49,691 nt of DNA from Microcaldota archaeon. GTDB taxonomy: Archaea > Micrarchaeota > Micrarchaeia > Anstonellales > Bilamarchaeaceae. Positions 1 to 8,424 of the stretch are shown in pieces. Position 1 is the stretch's first letter. Every line of letters starts with the position of its first letter. Under the pieces are notes generated by a model, which saw only the letters and a list, made by a program, of their open reading frames with translations, did not search any database and was not told the DNA's origin. The position numbers and the translations under genes are program-made. The DNA lies in the NCBI GenBank assembly GCA_016926175.1, contig JAFGPA010000012.1:1-49691 (forward strand). Direction: 5' to 3'.

Positions 1-44
1 ATTATAGGTAATAATTTTAAAACAAGCTTGAAATTTCCGCGAAA

Positions 45-687
45 ATGGGGTCTCTGTCCAAGATTATAAATGAAGAATTGGACAATGACCTTATGGGGGA
101 TGATGGAGTAAGTAACAAGAGGAATTTCAGGTAAACCAAGAAAAAGAATGCAGGTTTGTTTTTGTGGTAATTTAAAGTCTGAAACAAGATATAGGGAATA
201 TCTTCAAAAGCTGATAAAAAGTACTTTGAATGTTACTGGGTATTACCAAGAAAGGAAAAAGATCAACACTTACTACATAATCATAAACAGCGAAGGCATT
301 TTTGACTTATTTCATAGCAAATTCGATTTCCCCATAGGTTTCAAGAGTTTCTTTAATATTGAAAATTTCCCTAGATCGTGGAATCTCCAGAAACGCCTAA
401 TTAGAGGCATCTTTGACACAGATGGTTCGATTTTCTTTGATAAAGATCAGAGATATAAAAAACCGTATCCCATCTTAGACATAACTCTGAAAAACAAAGA
501 AGTATTGGATTGGATAGCTAAAATTTTACGCGGGCATAATTTCAAAGTAATAAGATATGGCAGGCATGTAAGATTAAAAGGAAGAGAAAACATTGGGAAT
601 TGGTTTAAAGAGATATCTCCTAAAAATGACTTACACGTAAGAAAGTATTCTAGATGGTTAATGGAATATTATGACAAGGGCCCGTAA
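45..687 (+). pseudogene. LAGLIDADG homing endonuclease, apparently frameshifted; the C-terminal two-thirds is the intact ORF 148-687
   Basis: ORF 148-687 contains LIRGIFDTDGSIFF (second LAGLIDADG motif). In another frame, ATG at 45 gives MGSLSKIINEELDNDLMGDDGVSNKRNFR*, resembling a degenerate first motif. The two parts join only by a frame change near nt 105-125. Confidence 0.65.
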
Positions 688-803
688 CTCAGTTTGGATA
701 GATTGAAGTAGTCACCATATTTGCTATTTCAAGTCTTAAGTGCTGTCCTCCTAATCCAAAAGGAGATAGACAGAAGTCGAGGGTTCAAATCCCTCCGGGC
801 CCG
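678..803 (+). tRNA. tRNA-Arg(CCT) with two introns: about 703-739 (D stem, 37 nt) and about 755-768 (anticodon loop, 14 nt)
   Basis: Acceptor GGGCCCG/CGGGCCC with discriminator G; D stem ACTC/GA|GT; anticodon stem CTGTC/GACAG around CTCCTAA; T arm GAGGG-TTCAAAT-CCCTC. Removing both introns leaves a 75-nt cloverleaf. Confidence 0.85.
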
Positions 804-834
804 TATTCTTATCCCGGCCTTCAGTTTCATGGAT

Positions 835-1431
835 TTATTGCATGATAGTTGAAAGAATCTCGTATGCTTTTTGCGTCTCTGACTGTTTCAGAACCAAGAT
901 TGTATCAGTATAGCAGGAAATGAATTCCACTACATTAATCCCTTCTGCAGCCAAAGCACCAAGAAGATATGAGATAAAGCCGGGAGTTTGTTCCACTTCT
1001 TCAGGGCTTTCTATAATTATAAGATTCAGGTTTTCCTCAATCCTGCCCGGCATCTTTTCCATGGAATCGAGTTCCCTTTGTTCAACAATATAAGTCATGT
1101 GCCTTCCCGACTGGGTGAATGAAAGGAACTTCAGCTCATCAAGTTTTCTTGATGTCATTATTACTGCCACCTTGTTTTTCACGATCATTGAGCTTTTTTT
1201 CATTACAGAACGGATTTTGCTTTCAAGATCAGATTCGTTCCTTTCCATTTTTCTTGAAAGGCGTATCAGGGCCATTTTGACGGCGTCTTCGTTTTTCAGG
1301 TTCAGTTCCATGGAAATCTTTCTTGCAAGCGAGGAATAGTTTACTACGCCCTGGCTGAGAACTTCCTTAAAGAAAGGCCTTTGTTTGATATAAAGGGCTA
1401 CAATATTTGAGATGTTTTCCATATGTTCCAT
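835..1431 (-). CDS. ACT-domain-like regulatory protein, archaeal conserved hypothetical
   Basis: 198-aa ORF; C-terminal PGFISYLLGALAAEGINVVEFISCYTDTILVL resembles an ACT domain. Confidence 0.6.
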   Translation of the reverse strand: MEHMENISNIVALYIKQRPFFKEVLSQGVVNYSSLARKISMELNLKNEDAVKMALIRLSRKMERNESDLESKIRSVMKKSSMIVKNKVAVIMTSRKLDELKFLSFTQSGRHMTYIVEQRELDSMEKMPGRIEENLNLIIIESPEEVEQTPGFISYLLGALAAEGINVVEFISCYTDTILVLKQSETQKAYEILSTIMQ

Positions 1432-1506
1432 TTAGAACAGAAGAGGATATAAATGTAACAAATTCTACAAAACATTTATAAGAGTGATTTTTCCCCAATA
1501 GAGACC

Positions 1507-2016
1507 ATGCTAATTCACAATACAATACAAAAGAGCAGGGTGCCTGCTTCGCCGCCGCCTTTGGTGGAAACCATAGAAAAGGCCCTCGTTGTAAAAAACA
1601 GCTTTGCCGGGCTGGACAAAAGCAAAGTCAGAAGCCTGCTGGAGGCCAGCTTTGGAAAGAAGCTTGGCCCCGGATATTTTGATGAGCAGATCAAACTGGC
1701 CATACTGGATAAAGATTACAGGGGCATTGCAATAGTTAAGGAAATAGACGGCATGCCCTATCTTGACAAGTTTGCCGTAGCTCCCGAATACCAGAGCAAC
1801 GGGGTGGGCAAAAGACTGTGGAATGAGCTTAAACAGCAGTGCCCCTCTGTAATATGGCGCGCTTCGGAAAATAATCCTATCAACGGATGGTACACACTGA
1901 AAAGTGACGGAAGCGAAAAATCCGGCAAATGGATAGTTTTCTGGTGCGGAGTTGAAGCTACATCTGAGCTGATTCAAAAAATATCTGCAAGGGAAGAAAG
2001 CTTTTCAGCGATATAG
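1507..2016 (+). CDS. GNAT-fold N-acetyltransferase resembling the NAT (DUF619) domain of N-acetylglutamate synthase
   Basis: YLDKFAVAPEYQSNGVGKRLWNEL...VIWRASENNPINGWYTLKSDGSEKSGKWIVFWCG. Confidence 0.65.
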   Translation: MLIHNTIQKSRVPASPPPLVETIEKALVVKNSFAGLDKSKVRSLLEASFGKKLGPGYFDEQIKLAILDKDYRGIAIVKEIDGMPYLDKFAVAPEYQSNGVGKRLWNELKQQCPSVIWRASENNPINGWYTLKSDGSEKSGKWIVFWCGVEATSELIQKISAREESFSAI

Positions 2017-2018
2017 GA

Positions 2019-2639
2019 TCATTCTTCAAGGCTTTTCCTGAAAAGCATGAACAAAACAATTATTGCAGCTACTCCAAGAAAGATTATTATCAGGCTAAGA
2101 TCCCCAAATGCACTGTCAAAGTTATTCTGTGATGCTGCAGGAATCTCTCCTTCATTTTTTGGAGGTTCTGTGGGTTTTGAAGGCCTGTAAGGCTCTGGGG
2201 CCGGAATTTCTTCCGCCTCAGGTTCCGGAACGGGATCCTCAGGCCCGGCCACAACAGGTGCTTCCACAGTGGCATTATTCTGTCCGGGGAACGCTTCTTC
2301 AGGCGAATAGCCGCATTCTGCTTCTGCCGGACAATAGTTTGGATGAAGCATCTGGACGCATGCCGCACCCATTTCAGATGGAGAAACGGGGGGGCAGTGG
2401 ATTACATTGCCGTCAGGCCTGTAGAACGTGCTTCCTTGGCTTTCAATGGAAGAAACAACCTTGACAACGTTTCCAAGGCAATGATAGACTGCTTTGGTAT
2501 TTTCCTGCTTGCATTGTGCTTCAATAGTGTCCTTTGCGAATTGTTCTCCATTGTCACCTGATGAGATTATTGCCGTAGCCGTAAAACTGACTGAAAGCAT
2601 TAGTAGAATGAATAAAAACGCCATCCGTTTCATATACAC
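2019..2639 (-). CDS. Secreted or membrane-anchored Cys-containing protein with Pro/Glu-rich stalk and C-terminal TM segment
   Basis: N-terminal signal-like hydrophobic segment, six or more Cys, stalk PEDPVPEPEAEEIPAPEPYRPSKPTEPP, C-terminal LSLIIIFLGVAAIIVLFMLF. Confidence 0.6.
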   Translation of the reverse strand: MYMKRMAFLFILLMLSVSFTATAIISSGDNGEQFAKDTIEAQCKQENTKAVYHCLGNVVKVVSSIESQGSTFYRPDGNVIHCPPVSPSEMGAACVQMLHPNYCPAEAECGYSPEEAFPGQNNATVEAPVVAGPEDPVPEPEAEEIPAPEPYRPSKPTEPPKNEGEIPAASQNNFDSAFGDLSLIIIFLGVAAIIVLFMLFRKSLEE

Positions 2640-2674
2640 ACCTAAACAACCTATGAAACAACTAATTTAAATAC

Positions 2675-2944
2675 CTATTTACTTGTAACGAGGATGAGGT
2701 GGTAGCCGAACTGCGTTTTGACAGGATCTGAAATCTTGCCTACATTAAGGGAAAATGCTGCATCTTCAAATTCCTTCACCATCGCTCCTTTTCCGAATTC
2801 TCCCAGATCTCCGCCGTTTTCCTTGCTTGGGCAAAGCGAATGTCTTTTTGCCATCATGACAAAATCTGCGCCGTTTTCAATTTCCTGCTTAAGTTTTCTT
2901 GCTGTTTTTTCATTGTCAACCAGAATATGGCTTGCTCTGACCAT
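2675..2944 (-). CDS. Parvulin-type peptidyl-prolyl cis-trans isomerase
   Basis: [11 protein letters not shown]...[42 protein letters not shown]...[11 protein letters not shown]. Confidence 0.9.
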   Translation of the reverse strand: MVRASHILVDNEKTARKLKQEIENGADFVMMAKRHSLCPSKENGGDLGEFGKGAMVKEFEDAAFSLNVGKISDPVKTQFGYHLILVTSK

Positions 2945-3137
2945 TGTTTCACCTGTTTGGATATTAGCAAAAGAAAGAATAAATTTGTGCGTATTTTGAG
3001 TGGTAAAATGAGCATTTTCAAGCGAAAGATTTAAATAGTGGTAAAATAGGAGATTTCATATTTACAGACGTAAAATGTGGTTACTAAAAAAGTAAAATCA
3101 TGCATATTTATAAACTTAATAGTCGATAGAGTACAAC

Positions 3138-4079
3138 ATGAAGCTATCCTCTCATGCATCCCCCCTCGAAAAAAGTGGCACCAGAAAGAAGAAATTCAGT
3201 GGGTATGAATGTAAAATCGATGATAATTTAGTTGGAAAAAAAGTAAATGACAGGTATCAGTTGATAGAAAAAATTGGAGAGGGGGGCTGTGGTAATATTT
3301 ACTGTGGTTATGATGAGGAAAAAAAGGATTTTGTAGCAGTTAAAATTGATATTGATGGTAAAGATCTTGTTGCTGAAGAAGCTGCAATCCTGTCCACTTT
3401 CAGCAATGAGAACATCGTAAGATACCTGGACCATGGAACATTTCATGGTAAGGCATTTATGGTAACTGAACTGCTTGAAGGAGAAAGCCTTGCAGACGCA
3501 ATGATGAATGGAATAAGCTGGGAACAGCTAAAGCAGGCAATCTCACAGGTTTGCACTGCACTTAAGGCAGTGCATCAGGCTGAATATGTCCACAGGGACA
3601 TAAAGCCGGGAAACATATTCCTTGCAATTAAGGATGGCGTACAGGTCGCAAAACTGCTTGACTTTGGCATAGCAAGGAAGGTTGGGGTTGATGAAGGGCC
3701 CTTAAAGGGCACCCCAACTTATATTGCACCAGAGGTTGGCTCGCAACTGCATTATGATCAGAGGGCAGACATCTATGCTCTCGGATCCATAATGTACAGG
3801 GCCCTCTGCGGAACTGCACCTTTCATTGGAGAGTTCCTGGAGGTTCTGATCAGAAGCCTGAAGGAGGATCCCCTTCCTCCAAGCAAAAAAACTCCGGTAA
3901 GATCAATACCGCGTGAGATTGATGCGATTGTTCTTAAGGCAATGGCAAAAGAACCTGAAAACAGGTATCAGAATGTAGAAGAGCTTATGGCAGACCTAAT
4001 AAATTGTAAACACTCACCTAAGGAATTGGAACAACCGCCAATGGAAGCACCAACCAGGGCAGAAGCTGCTCATGGTTGA
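3138..4079 (+). CDS. Serine/threonine protein kinase, bacterial Pkn-like
   Basis: Glycine loop IGEGGCGNIYCG, VAVKIDI, YVHRDIKPGNIFL, KLLDFGIARK, GTPTYIAPE. Confidence 0.92.
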   Translation: MKLSSHASPLEKSGTRKKKFSGYECKIDDNLVGKKVNDRYQLIEKIGEGGCGNIYCGYDEEKKDFVAVKIDIDGKDLVAEEAAILSTFSNENIVRYLDHGTFHGKAFMVTELLEGESLADAMMNGISWEQLKQAISQVCTALKAVHQAEYVHRDIKPGNIFLAIKDGVQVAKLLDFGIARKVGVDEGPLKGTPTYIAPEVGSQLHYDQRADIYALGSIMYRALCGTAPFIGEFLEVLIRSLKEDPLPPSKKTPVRSIPREIDAIVLKAMAKEPENRYQNVEELMADLINCKHSPKELEQPPMEAPTRAEAAHG

Positions 4080-5239
4080 ATCCATTCTATTTCAAAATAT
4101 TCATAGTCGCTTCCAGGAAGATCGATTTTCTTGATTATGTAATGGGTAACGCTGCTTTCACGGTCACTGATTGCCATCATCATTTCCAGGCCAAAACATG
4201 AACACTCGGCCAGAGCCTGCGCCAGTTCATCGCCTCCTATATATTCATCCTCAGTAAGGGAATACATAAGATATTTGGGGGTTCCGTCTTTTGGAGTTTC
4301 AATGCCTCCCTTCTTTCTGTGATAGAGAAGAAAATCCAGCCTGGGTTTATCTGGATTGACTTTTACCTGGGTTTTCTTTCCGGGAATGGCAAGTATAAAT
4401 GTTTTTTTCACTGAATGGGCAACCCTTATTGCCCTGGACCATTCTGAGATGATCTGCTTGTGTTTTCTCGGGAAAACATGAATGACGTGCCTGGAATGCA
4501 TCCATTTGTCATCTGTTTTAAGCGGGGATGCCCCGGGGAAATAAAGCCGGAAATGGGTTCCAAACTTGAATCCGGTCTTTATTACATAGCCTCTTTTTCT
4601 CCAGTCTTCATAGACAGAGTAAAGGTCAGGGAAAAACATGATTCTTTTTTTTGCCAGTGCTTCGGCGTCTTTCAGTCTGGCATTGAGAAGATGAAGCTGG
4701 CCGTGGCGAAGAAGGTAGATGGTTTCAAAGATATCGAGCTTTCCTATCTTTCCCCTGTGGGATGCCTTGTATGTTCCGAACTGCCCTATCCAGTGCCGTT
4801 CATAGAGCTCCTTGGCAACTTTCTCATCATCTACAAGAGTGATAAGATCATAGGGAAAGAAAAGCCCGTCAAAGGAAAAGGAATCTACTTCAAAGCTGGA
4901 GCTTTCATATTTCAAAAGAATTGTCCTGCCATAATTTCCATCTGCCTCGTTTGTCGGCCTCAGAACCAGCCCTTTGTCCCTCCAGTCCTTGTAGGTAAGG
5001 TATTTTGCCAGCAGCTTCTTGTTTTTCAGGAACAGGGAGGCAACCTGGTTGAAAGTATAGTGGTTTCCCGATTTGTCAAAGCATCTGCCGTTCCTTATGT
5101 CCATTATATAGAGGGCTTCCTCTGGGGTGAGGGTAATTATTCCTTTGTTCATTGAACCGTAAAAACCGTTTTGCAGGGAAGAGACATCAGAAGGCTCTTT
5201 GACAAATATGGTTTTTCGGTCCAGCTCAAGTTTAATCAT
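4070..5239 (-). CDS. endA: tRNA-splicing endonuclease, apparent three-unit (epsilon-2-like) fusion
   Basis: 389 aa; catalytic-domain motifs VYEDWRKRGYVIKTGFKFGTHFRLYFPG, HSRHVIHV, AHSVKKTFILA (candidate triad Y233/H248/K279); additional N-terminal and C-terminal endonuclease-like units. Confidence 0.85.
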   Translation of the reverse strand: MIKLELDRKTIFVKEPSDVSSLQNGFYGSMNKGIITLTPEEALYIMDIRNGRCFDKSGNHYTFNQVASLFLKNKKLLAKYLTYKDWRDKGLVLRPTNEADGNYGRTILLKYESSSFEVDSFSFDGLFFPYDLITLVDDEKVAKELYERHWIGQFGTYKASHRGKIGKLDIFETIYLLRHGQLHLLNARLKDAEALAKKRIMFFPDLYSVYEDWRKRGYVIKTGFKFGTHFRLYFPGASPLKTDDKWMHSRHVIHVFPRKHKQIISEWSRAIRVAHSVKKTFILAIPGKKTQVKVNPDKPRLDFLLYHRKKGGIETPKDGTPKYLMYSLTEDEYIGGDELAQALAECSCFGLEMMMAISDRESSVTHYIIKKIDLPGSDYEYFEIEWIQP

Positions 5240-5290
5240 GATAACAGCTCAGGCGGAATTTCCGAATAATAGAATAAGGATGTGAAAGTT

Positions 5291-5917
5291 TTATAGAAGC
5301 TTTCTTATTTCCTGGTCAGTGAAGTCTTCAGATACAAGGTCGCAGTCCGGAGCTTCAAGGGAAGGATGGGGCCTGAACCAGACAAGTTTCATGCCTGCTG
5401 CTTTGGCAGCCTGCGCACCCGAATAGGAATCCTCGATAACAAGGCATTCTTCCGGCTTTACATCCAGTGCTTTTGCTGCCGTCAGGAAGACTTTTGGATC
5501 TGGTTTCCGGTATGGAATGTCATCCGCAGAGATGACAAAATCAAAGGACAGGCCATGAATATTGTTCAGCTTTTCTATGTAGCCCCGATGGCCTCCTGAT
5601 GCTATTGCCGTCCGGATATTTTTCTGTTTCAGAATTTCCATAAAATCTTTCAGCCCTGGGATAAGAGGAACTTTTCCTTGGTCAACATAAACATCAAACA
5701 AAAGCCTTCTTTTTTCAATGAGGTCATCGATGCTGGCTTCAATTTTGTTTTCTTTCAGCAGCCTGGCAAAGATTTTTCCTGAACCTGTACCTGCAAATTC
5801 CCGGAACCAGCGGTTTTCATCCACTGATATGCCAAGCAGTTCCTCGAATGTTTTTTTATGGAATTCTTCAGAATGCACGATAACGCCATCGAAATCAAAT
5901 AGTACCGCTTTAATCAT
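5291..5917 (-). CDS. HAD superfamily hydrolase, beta-phosphoglucomutase-like
   Basis: VLFDFDGVIVHSEE, IASGG, KPDPKVFLTAAKAL, VIEDSYSGAQAAKAAGM. Confidence 0.92.
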   Translation of the reverse strand: MIKAVLFDFDGVIVHSEEFHKKTFEELLGISVDENRWFREFAGTGSGKIFARLLKENKIEASIDDLIEKRRLLFDVYVDQGKVPLIPGLKDFMEILKQKNIRTAIASGGHRGYIEKLNNIHGLSFDFVISADDIPYRKPDPKVFLTAAKALDVKPEECLVIEDSYSGAQAAKAAGMKLVWFRPHPSLEAPDCDLVSEDFTDQEIRKLL

Positions 5918-5969
5918 GAGAATAAAGATTTAGGTAATGTTTTTATTATGAAAGGCAGAACAAAAGGTC

Positions 5970-6689
5970 ATGAAATCTGTCATTCTTTCACTTCTGCTGA
6001 TGGCTGCATTGCTCAGTGGTTGTGTAATATTTGGAGAAGAGGAGGCAGTAGTAAATGAAACTGAAGGGCCGCCTCCGCCCCCGCCACCAAAGACGCCGGT
6101 GATATTAATCTCGAATCCGGTCAGCGGTGAAATGATCATTGTACCTGAAGAAGGAGGAGAAGTAGACCTCGTCATTACAACCCAGAATCTGATCCTGAAG
6201 CCTGCCGGCGGCTCAAAGAAAACAGGAGAGGGGCATTTCCTGATAACTGTCAATGGGCAAAGCAGTGAATTTTCAGGGAAAATTTATTCAGTTCCTGTAA
6301 TCCCGGGGGAGTATACTGTAGAAGTGGAATTGCGGCATAATGACAGGACTTCATACAGCCCAAGTATTGTGCGGGCAGTTTCATTTGCCGTGCAGGCAGA
6401 AGAACCTGAAGTTTATGTTCCCAGGGAATACACTGTAAAAATACGTGATTTCAGCTATGATCCTGAAGAACTTACAATAAAGGTCAGTGACAAGGTTGTT
6501 TTTGTAAATGAAGGAACATTCCCGAGATCAGCAACATGCTTTATTTCAGGAAAGCAGATTTTTGATACTGGCGTAATAGGTTCTGGAAAGCAGGCCACAA
6601 TAACGGCAGAGCAGATTGCCAGCTGCGAATATTATTCAACAACACACAGGGCAATGACAGGAAAGCTCGTTATTGAATCAGCAGAATAA
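5970..6689 (+). CDS. Putative lipoprotein with C-terminal cupredoxin-like domain
   Basis: Lipobox-like LLSGC; PPPPPPP linker; YTVKIRDFSYDPEELTIKVSDKVVFVNEG...CEYYSTTHRAMTGKLVIE. Confidence 0.7.
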   Translation: MKSVILSLLLMAALLSGCVIFGEEEAVVNETEGPPPPPPPKTPVILISNPVSGEMIIVPEEGGEVDLVITTQNLILKPAGGSKKTGEGHFLITVNGQSSEFSGKIYSVPVIPGEYTVEVELRHNDRTSYSPSIVRAVSFAVQAEEPEVYVPREYTVKIRDFSYDPEELTIKVSDKVVFVNEGTFPRSATCFISGKQIFDTGVIGSGKQATITAEQIASCEYYSTTHRAMTGKLVIESAE

Positions 6690-6764
6690 TTTTTTTCTTT
6701 TTATTATATATTTAAAAAACCTAGTCCTCTACAAAATACCACAATCATTGCCCCGGGGATTATT

Positions 6765-7424
6765 GTGAAACTAAAAAACAAAGCAGGGATAAAAAAGGCG
6801 AATTTTGCTTCAAAGGCAGTGCTTGCAGGAATGCTGGCCGCCGCCAGTGCCTCGGCTGCAGAAAAAGAACCTGATGAAACGCAGGTACATCCCATTCTCA
6901 AAGCAGTTGCCGGGGTTTATGACAAAGGAAAGCATCCATTGATTGCATATGGAATCGGAATGGGGGTAGAATACAAAGAAGTTTCCATGTACGGAGAGAT
7001 AGAGGGGTCGGTAAATGAGCTATACGGCAGTTTTCAATTTCCGGTGGGCCGGTTCAGGCTGGGCCCTTTTGCATACAGATCAGATTACTACGAAGTTTCC
7101 TTTGGGGCAGGAATACTTTATGAAATTCCGCAGCTGAATGTTATTTTTTCACCTCATTACCTGCCTGAAGGAAAAACATTCTGCTATCCGGTAAACTGGA
7201 CTTCTTCTGCAGGCAGATTCAATTTTAATCTGGGAATTTCCTATATCCCGGCATATGAAAGCGGTGGGGCAAGGGAAACATATGTTGGCGGAGAGATCTT
7301 AACTGGATTAAATATCAGCGAGGGGGTATCAGTCTTTGGAAAGGCATTTGTTATGGCTGACGCAAATAAAAAGCCGCAGTTAGTTGTTTTGAATGCCCAG
7401 GGTGGATTCCAGCTGGCTTTCTAG
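6765..7424 (+). CDS. Signal-peptide-bearing protein with beta-barrel-like pattern; GTG start
   Basis: N-terminal signal ending in AAASASAA, alternating aromatic/polar strands, many Gly/Tyr/Phe, ends in GGFQLAF. Confidence 0.5.
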   Translation: MKLKNKAGIKKANFASKAVLAGMLAAASASAAEKEPDETQVHPILKAVAGVYDKGKHPLIAYGIGMGVEYKEVSMYGEIEGSVNELYGSFQFPVGRFRLGPFAYRSDYYEVSFGAGILYEIPQLNVIFSPHYLPEGKTFCYPVNWTSSAGRFNFNLGISYIPAYESGGARETYVGGEILTGLNISEGVSVFGKAFVMADANKKPQLVVLNAQGGFQLAF

Positions 7425-8044
7425 TCAGATAGTTTTGTCTGGTTGAGATTATCGATTGTTTTCCATCTTGACCTTATGAATGGAACCAGTTTTTTCAGCT
7501 TTTCCCTGTCGTTTAATGCTGCAATGGTCTTGGTATCAGAAGGATAGCCGGACCCGAAATCAAAGGTTGCCTTTTGTATTTCCTGGATTTTTTTATCTCT
7601 TATTATTTTGGCGCATATGGATGCAGCAGCAACTATAGGATAATGATCATCTGCCTTATGTTCTGCCTCGAATTTGGTTGCGCCGAATCTTGCCATCCTT
7701 TCCCTGAACGTCCAGGAATAGCGGTCAGGCATATCGATCATTATATCGCCATCCTCGTTCTTTATAAGATCCGCCATGGCATTTGCCTCTATATCATTAA
7801 GGGACATTTCCTTCATCAGCCTGTTAAGATCTTCTGCGCTGATCTCAATCCATCGAAACTTCACAAATTTCCTGAGCTCCGCATAAAGTTCCTCCCTTTG
7901 CCCGGGAGTAAGTTTTTTAGAGTCTTTTGGCCCGGTTTTTTTGAGGCGCTTTTCATCGTCGCGTTTGCATATGGCACAGCATATTACAAGAGGGCCTATG
8001 ACAGGCCCCCTGCCTGCTTCATCGACACCGATAATATTCATCAA
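7421..8044 (-). CDS. rnhB: Ribonuclease HII
   Basis: MNIIGVDEAGRGPVIGPLVIC, KDSKKLTPGQRE, AEHKADDHYPIVAAASICAKIIRD, GSGYPSD. Confidence 0.95.
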   Translation of the reverse strand: MMNIIGVDEAGRGPVIGPLVICCAICKRDDEKRLKKTGPKDSKKLTPGQREELYAELRKFVKFRWIEISAEDLNRLMKEMSLNDIEANAMADLIKNEDGDIMIDMPDRYSWTFRERMARFGATKFEAEHKADDHYPIVAAASICAKIIRDKKIQEIQKATFDFGSGYPSDTKTIAALNDREKLKKLVPFIRSRWKTIDNLNQTKLSD

Positions 8045-8102
8045 AAAAGAATGTCAGCAAATATTTATGTTGTTATGGGAAAGAAGGAGAGAGAATAAAA
8101 AA

Positions 8103-8363
8103 TTAGTAAGTCATGTTCCTTTTTTCAACAATAATGAAATCGCCTACTGCAAGAACACTTTCATAAGGAATATGAACCATGCCATCGTCTTTTCTCAGTT
8201 TAGTGGCAAGGGGGCTGTCAGGATTTGGCTCAACGACTATATTTTCTATTCTGCCACTCACTTCATTGACAGCAATATCAACCAGCCTGCCGAAGTCTTC
8301 CCCTTCGTTAGTAACTAGTTTCTTTCCGGAAAGTTGTCGCGCTATAAGATACTTGGTCATCAT
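8103..8363 (-). CDS. PRC-barrel domain protein
   Basis: ARQLSGKKLVTNEGEDFGRLVDIAVNEVSGRIENIVVEP...IPYESVLAVGDFIIVE. Confidence 0.8.
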   Translation of the reverse strand: MMTKYLIARQLSGKKLVTNEGEDFGRLVDIAVNEVSGRIENIVVEPNPDSPLATKLRKDDGMVHIPYESVLAVGDFIIVEKRNMTY

Positions 8364-8424
8364 ATCACCTAAATTAACGTCTTGAAAGAGATTTGCAGTC
8401 TAAGTTTATAAAGATATCCTAGCC

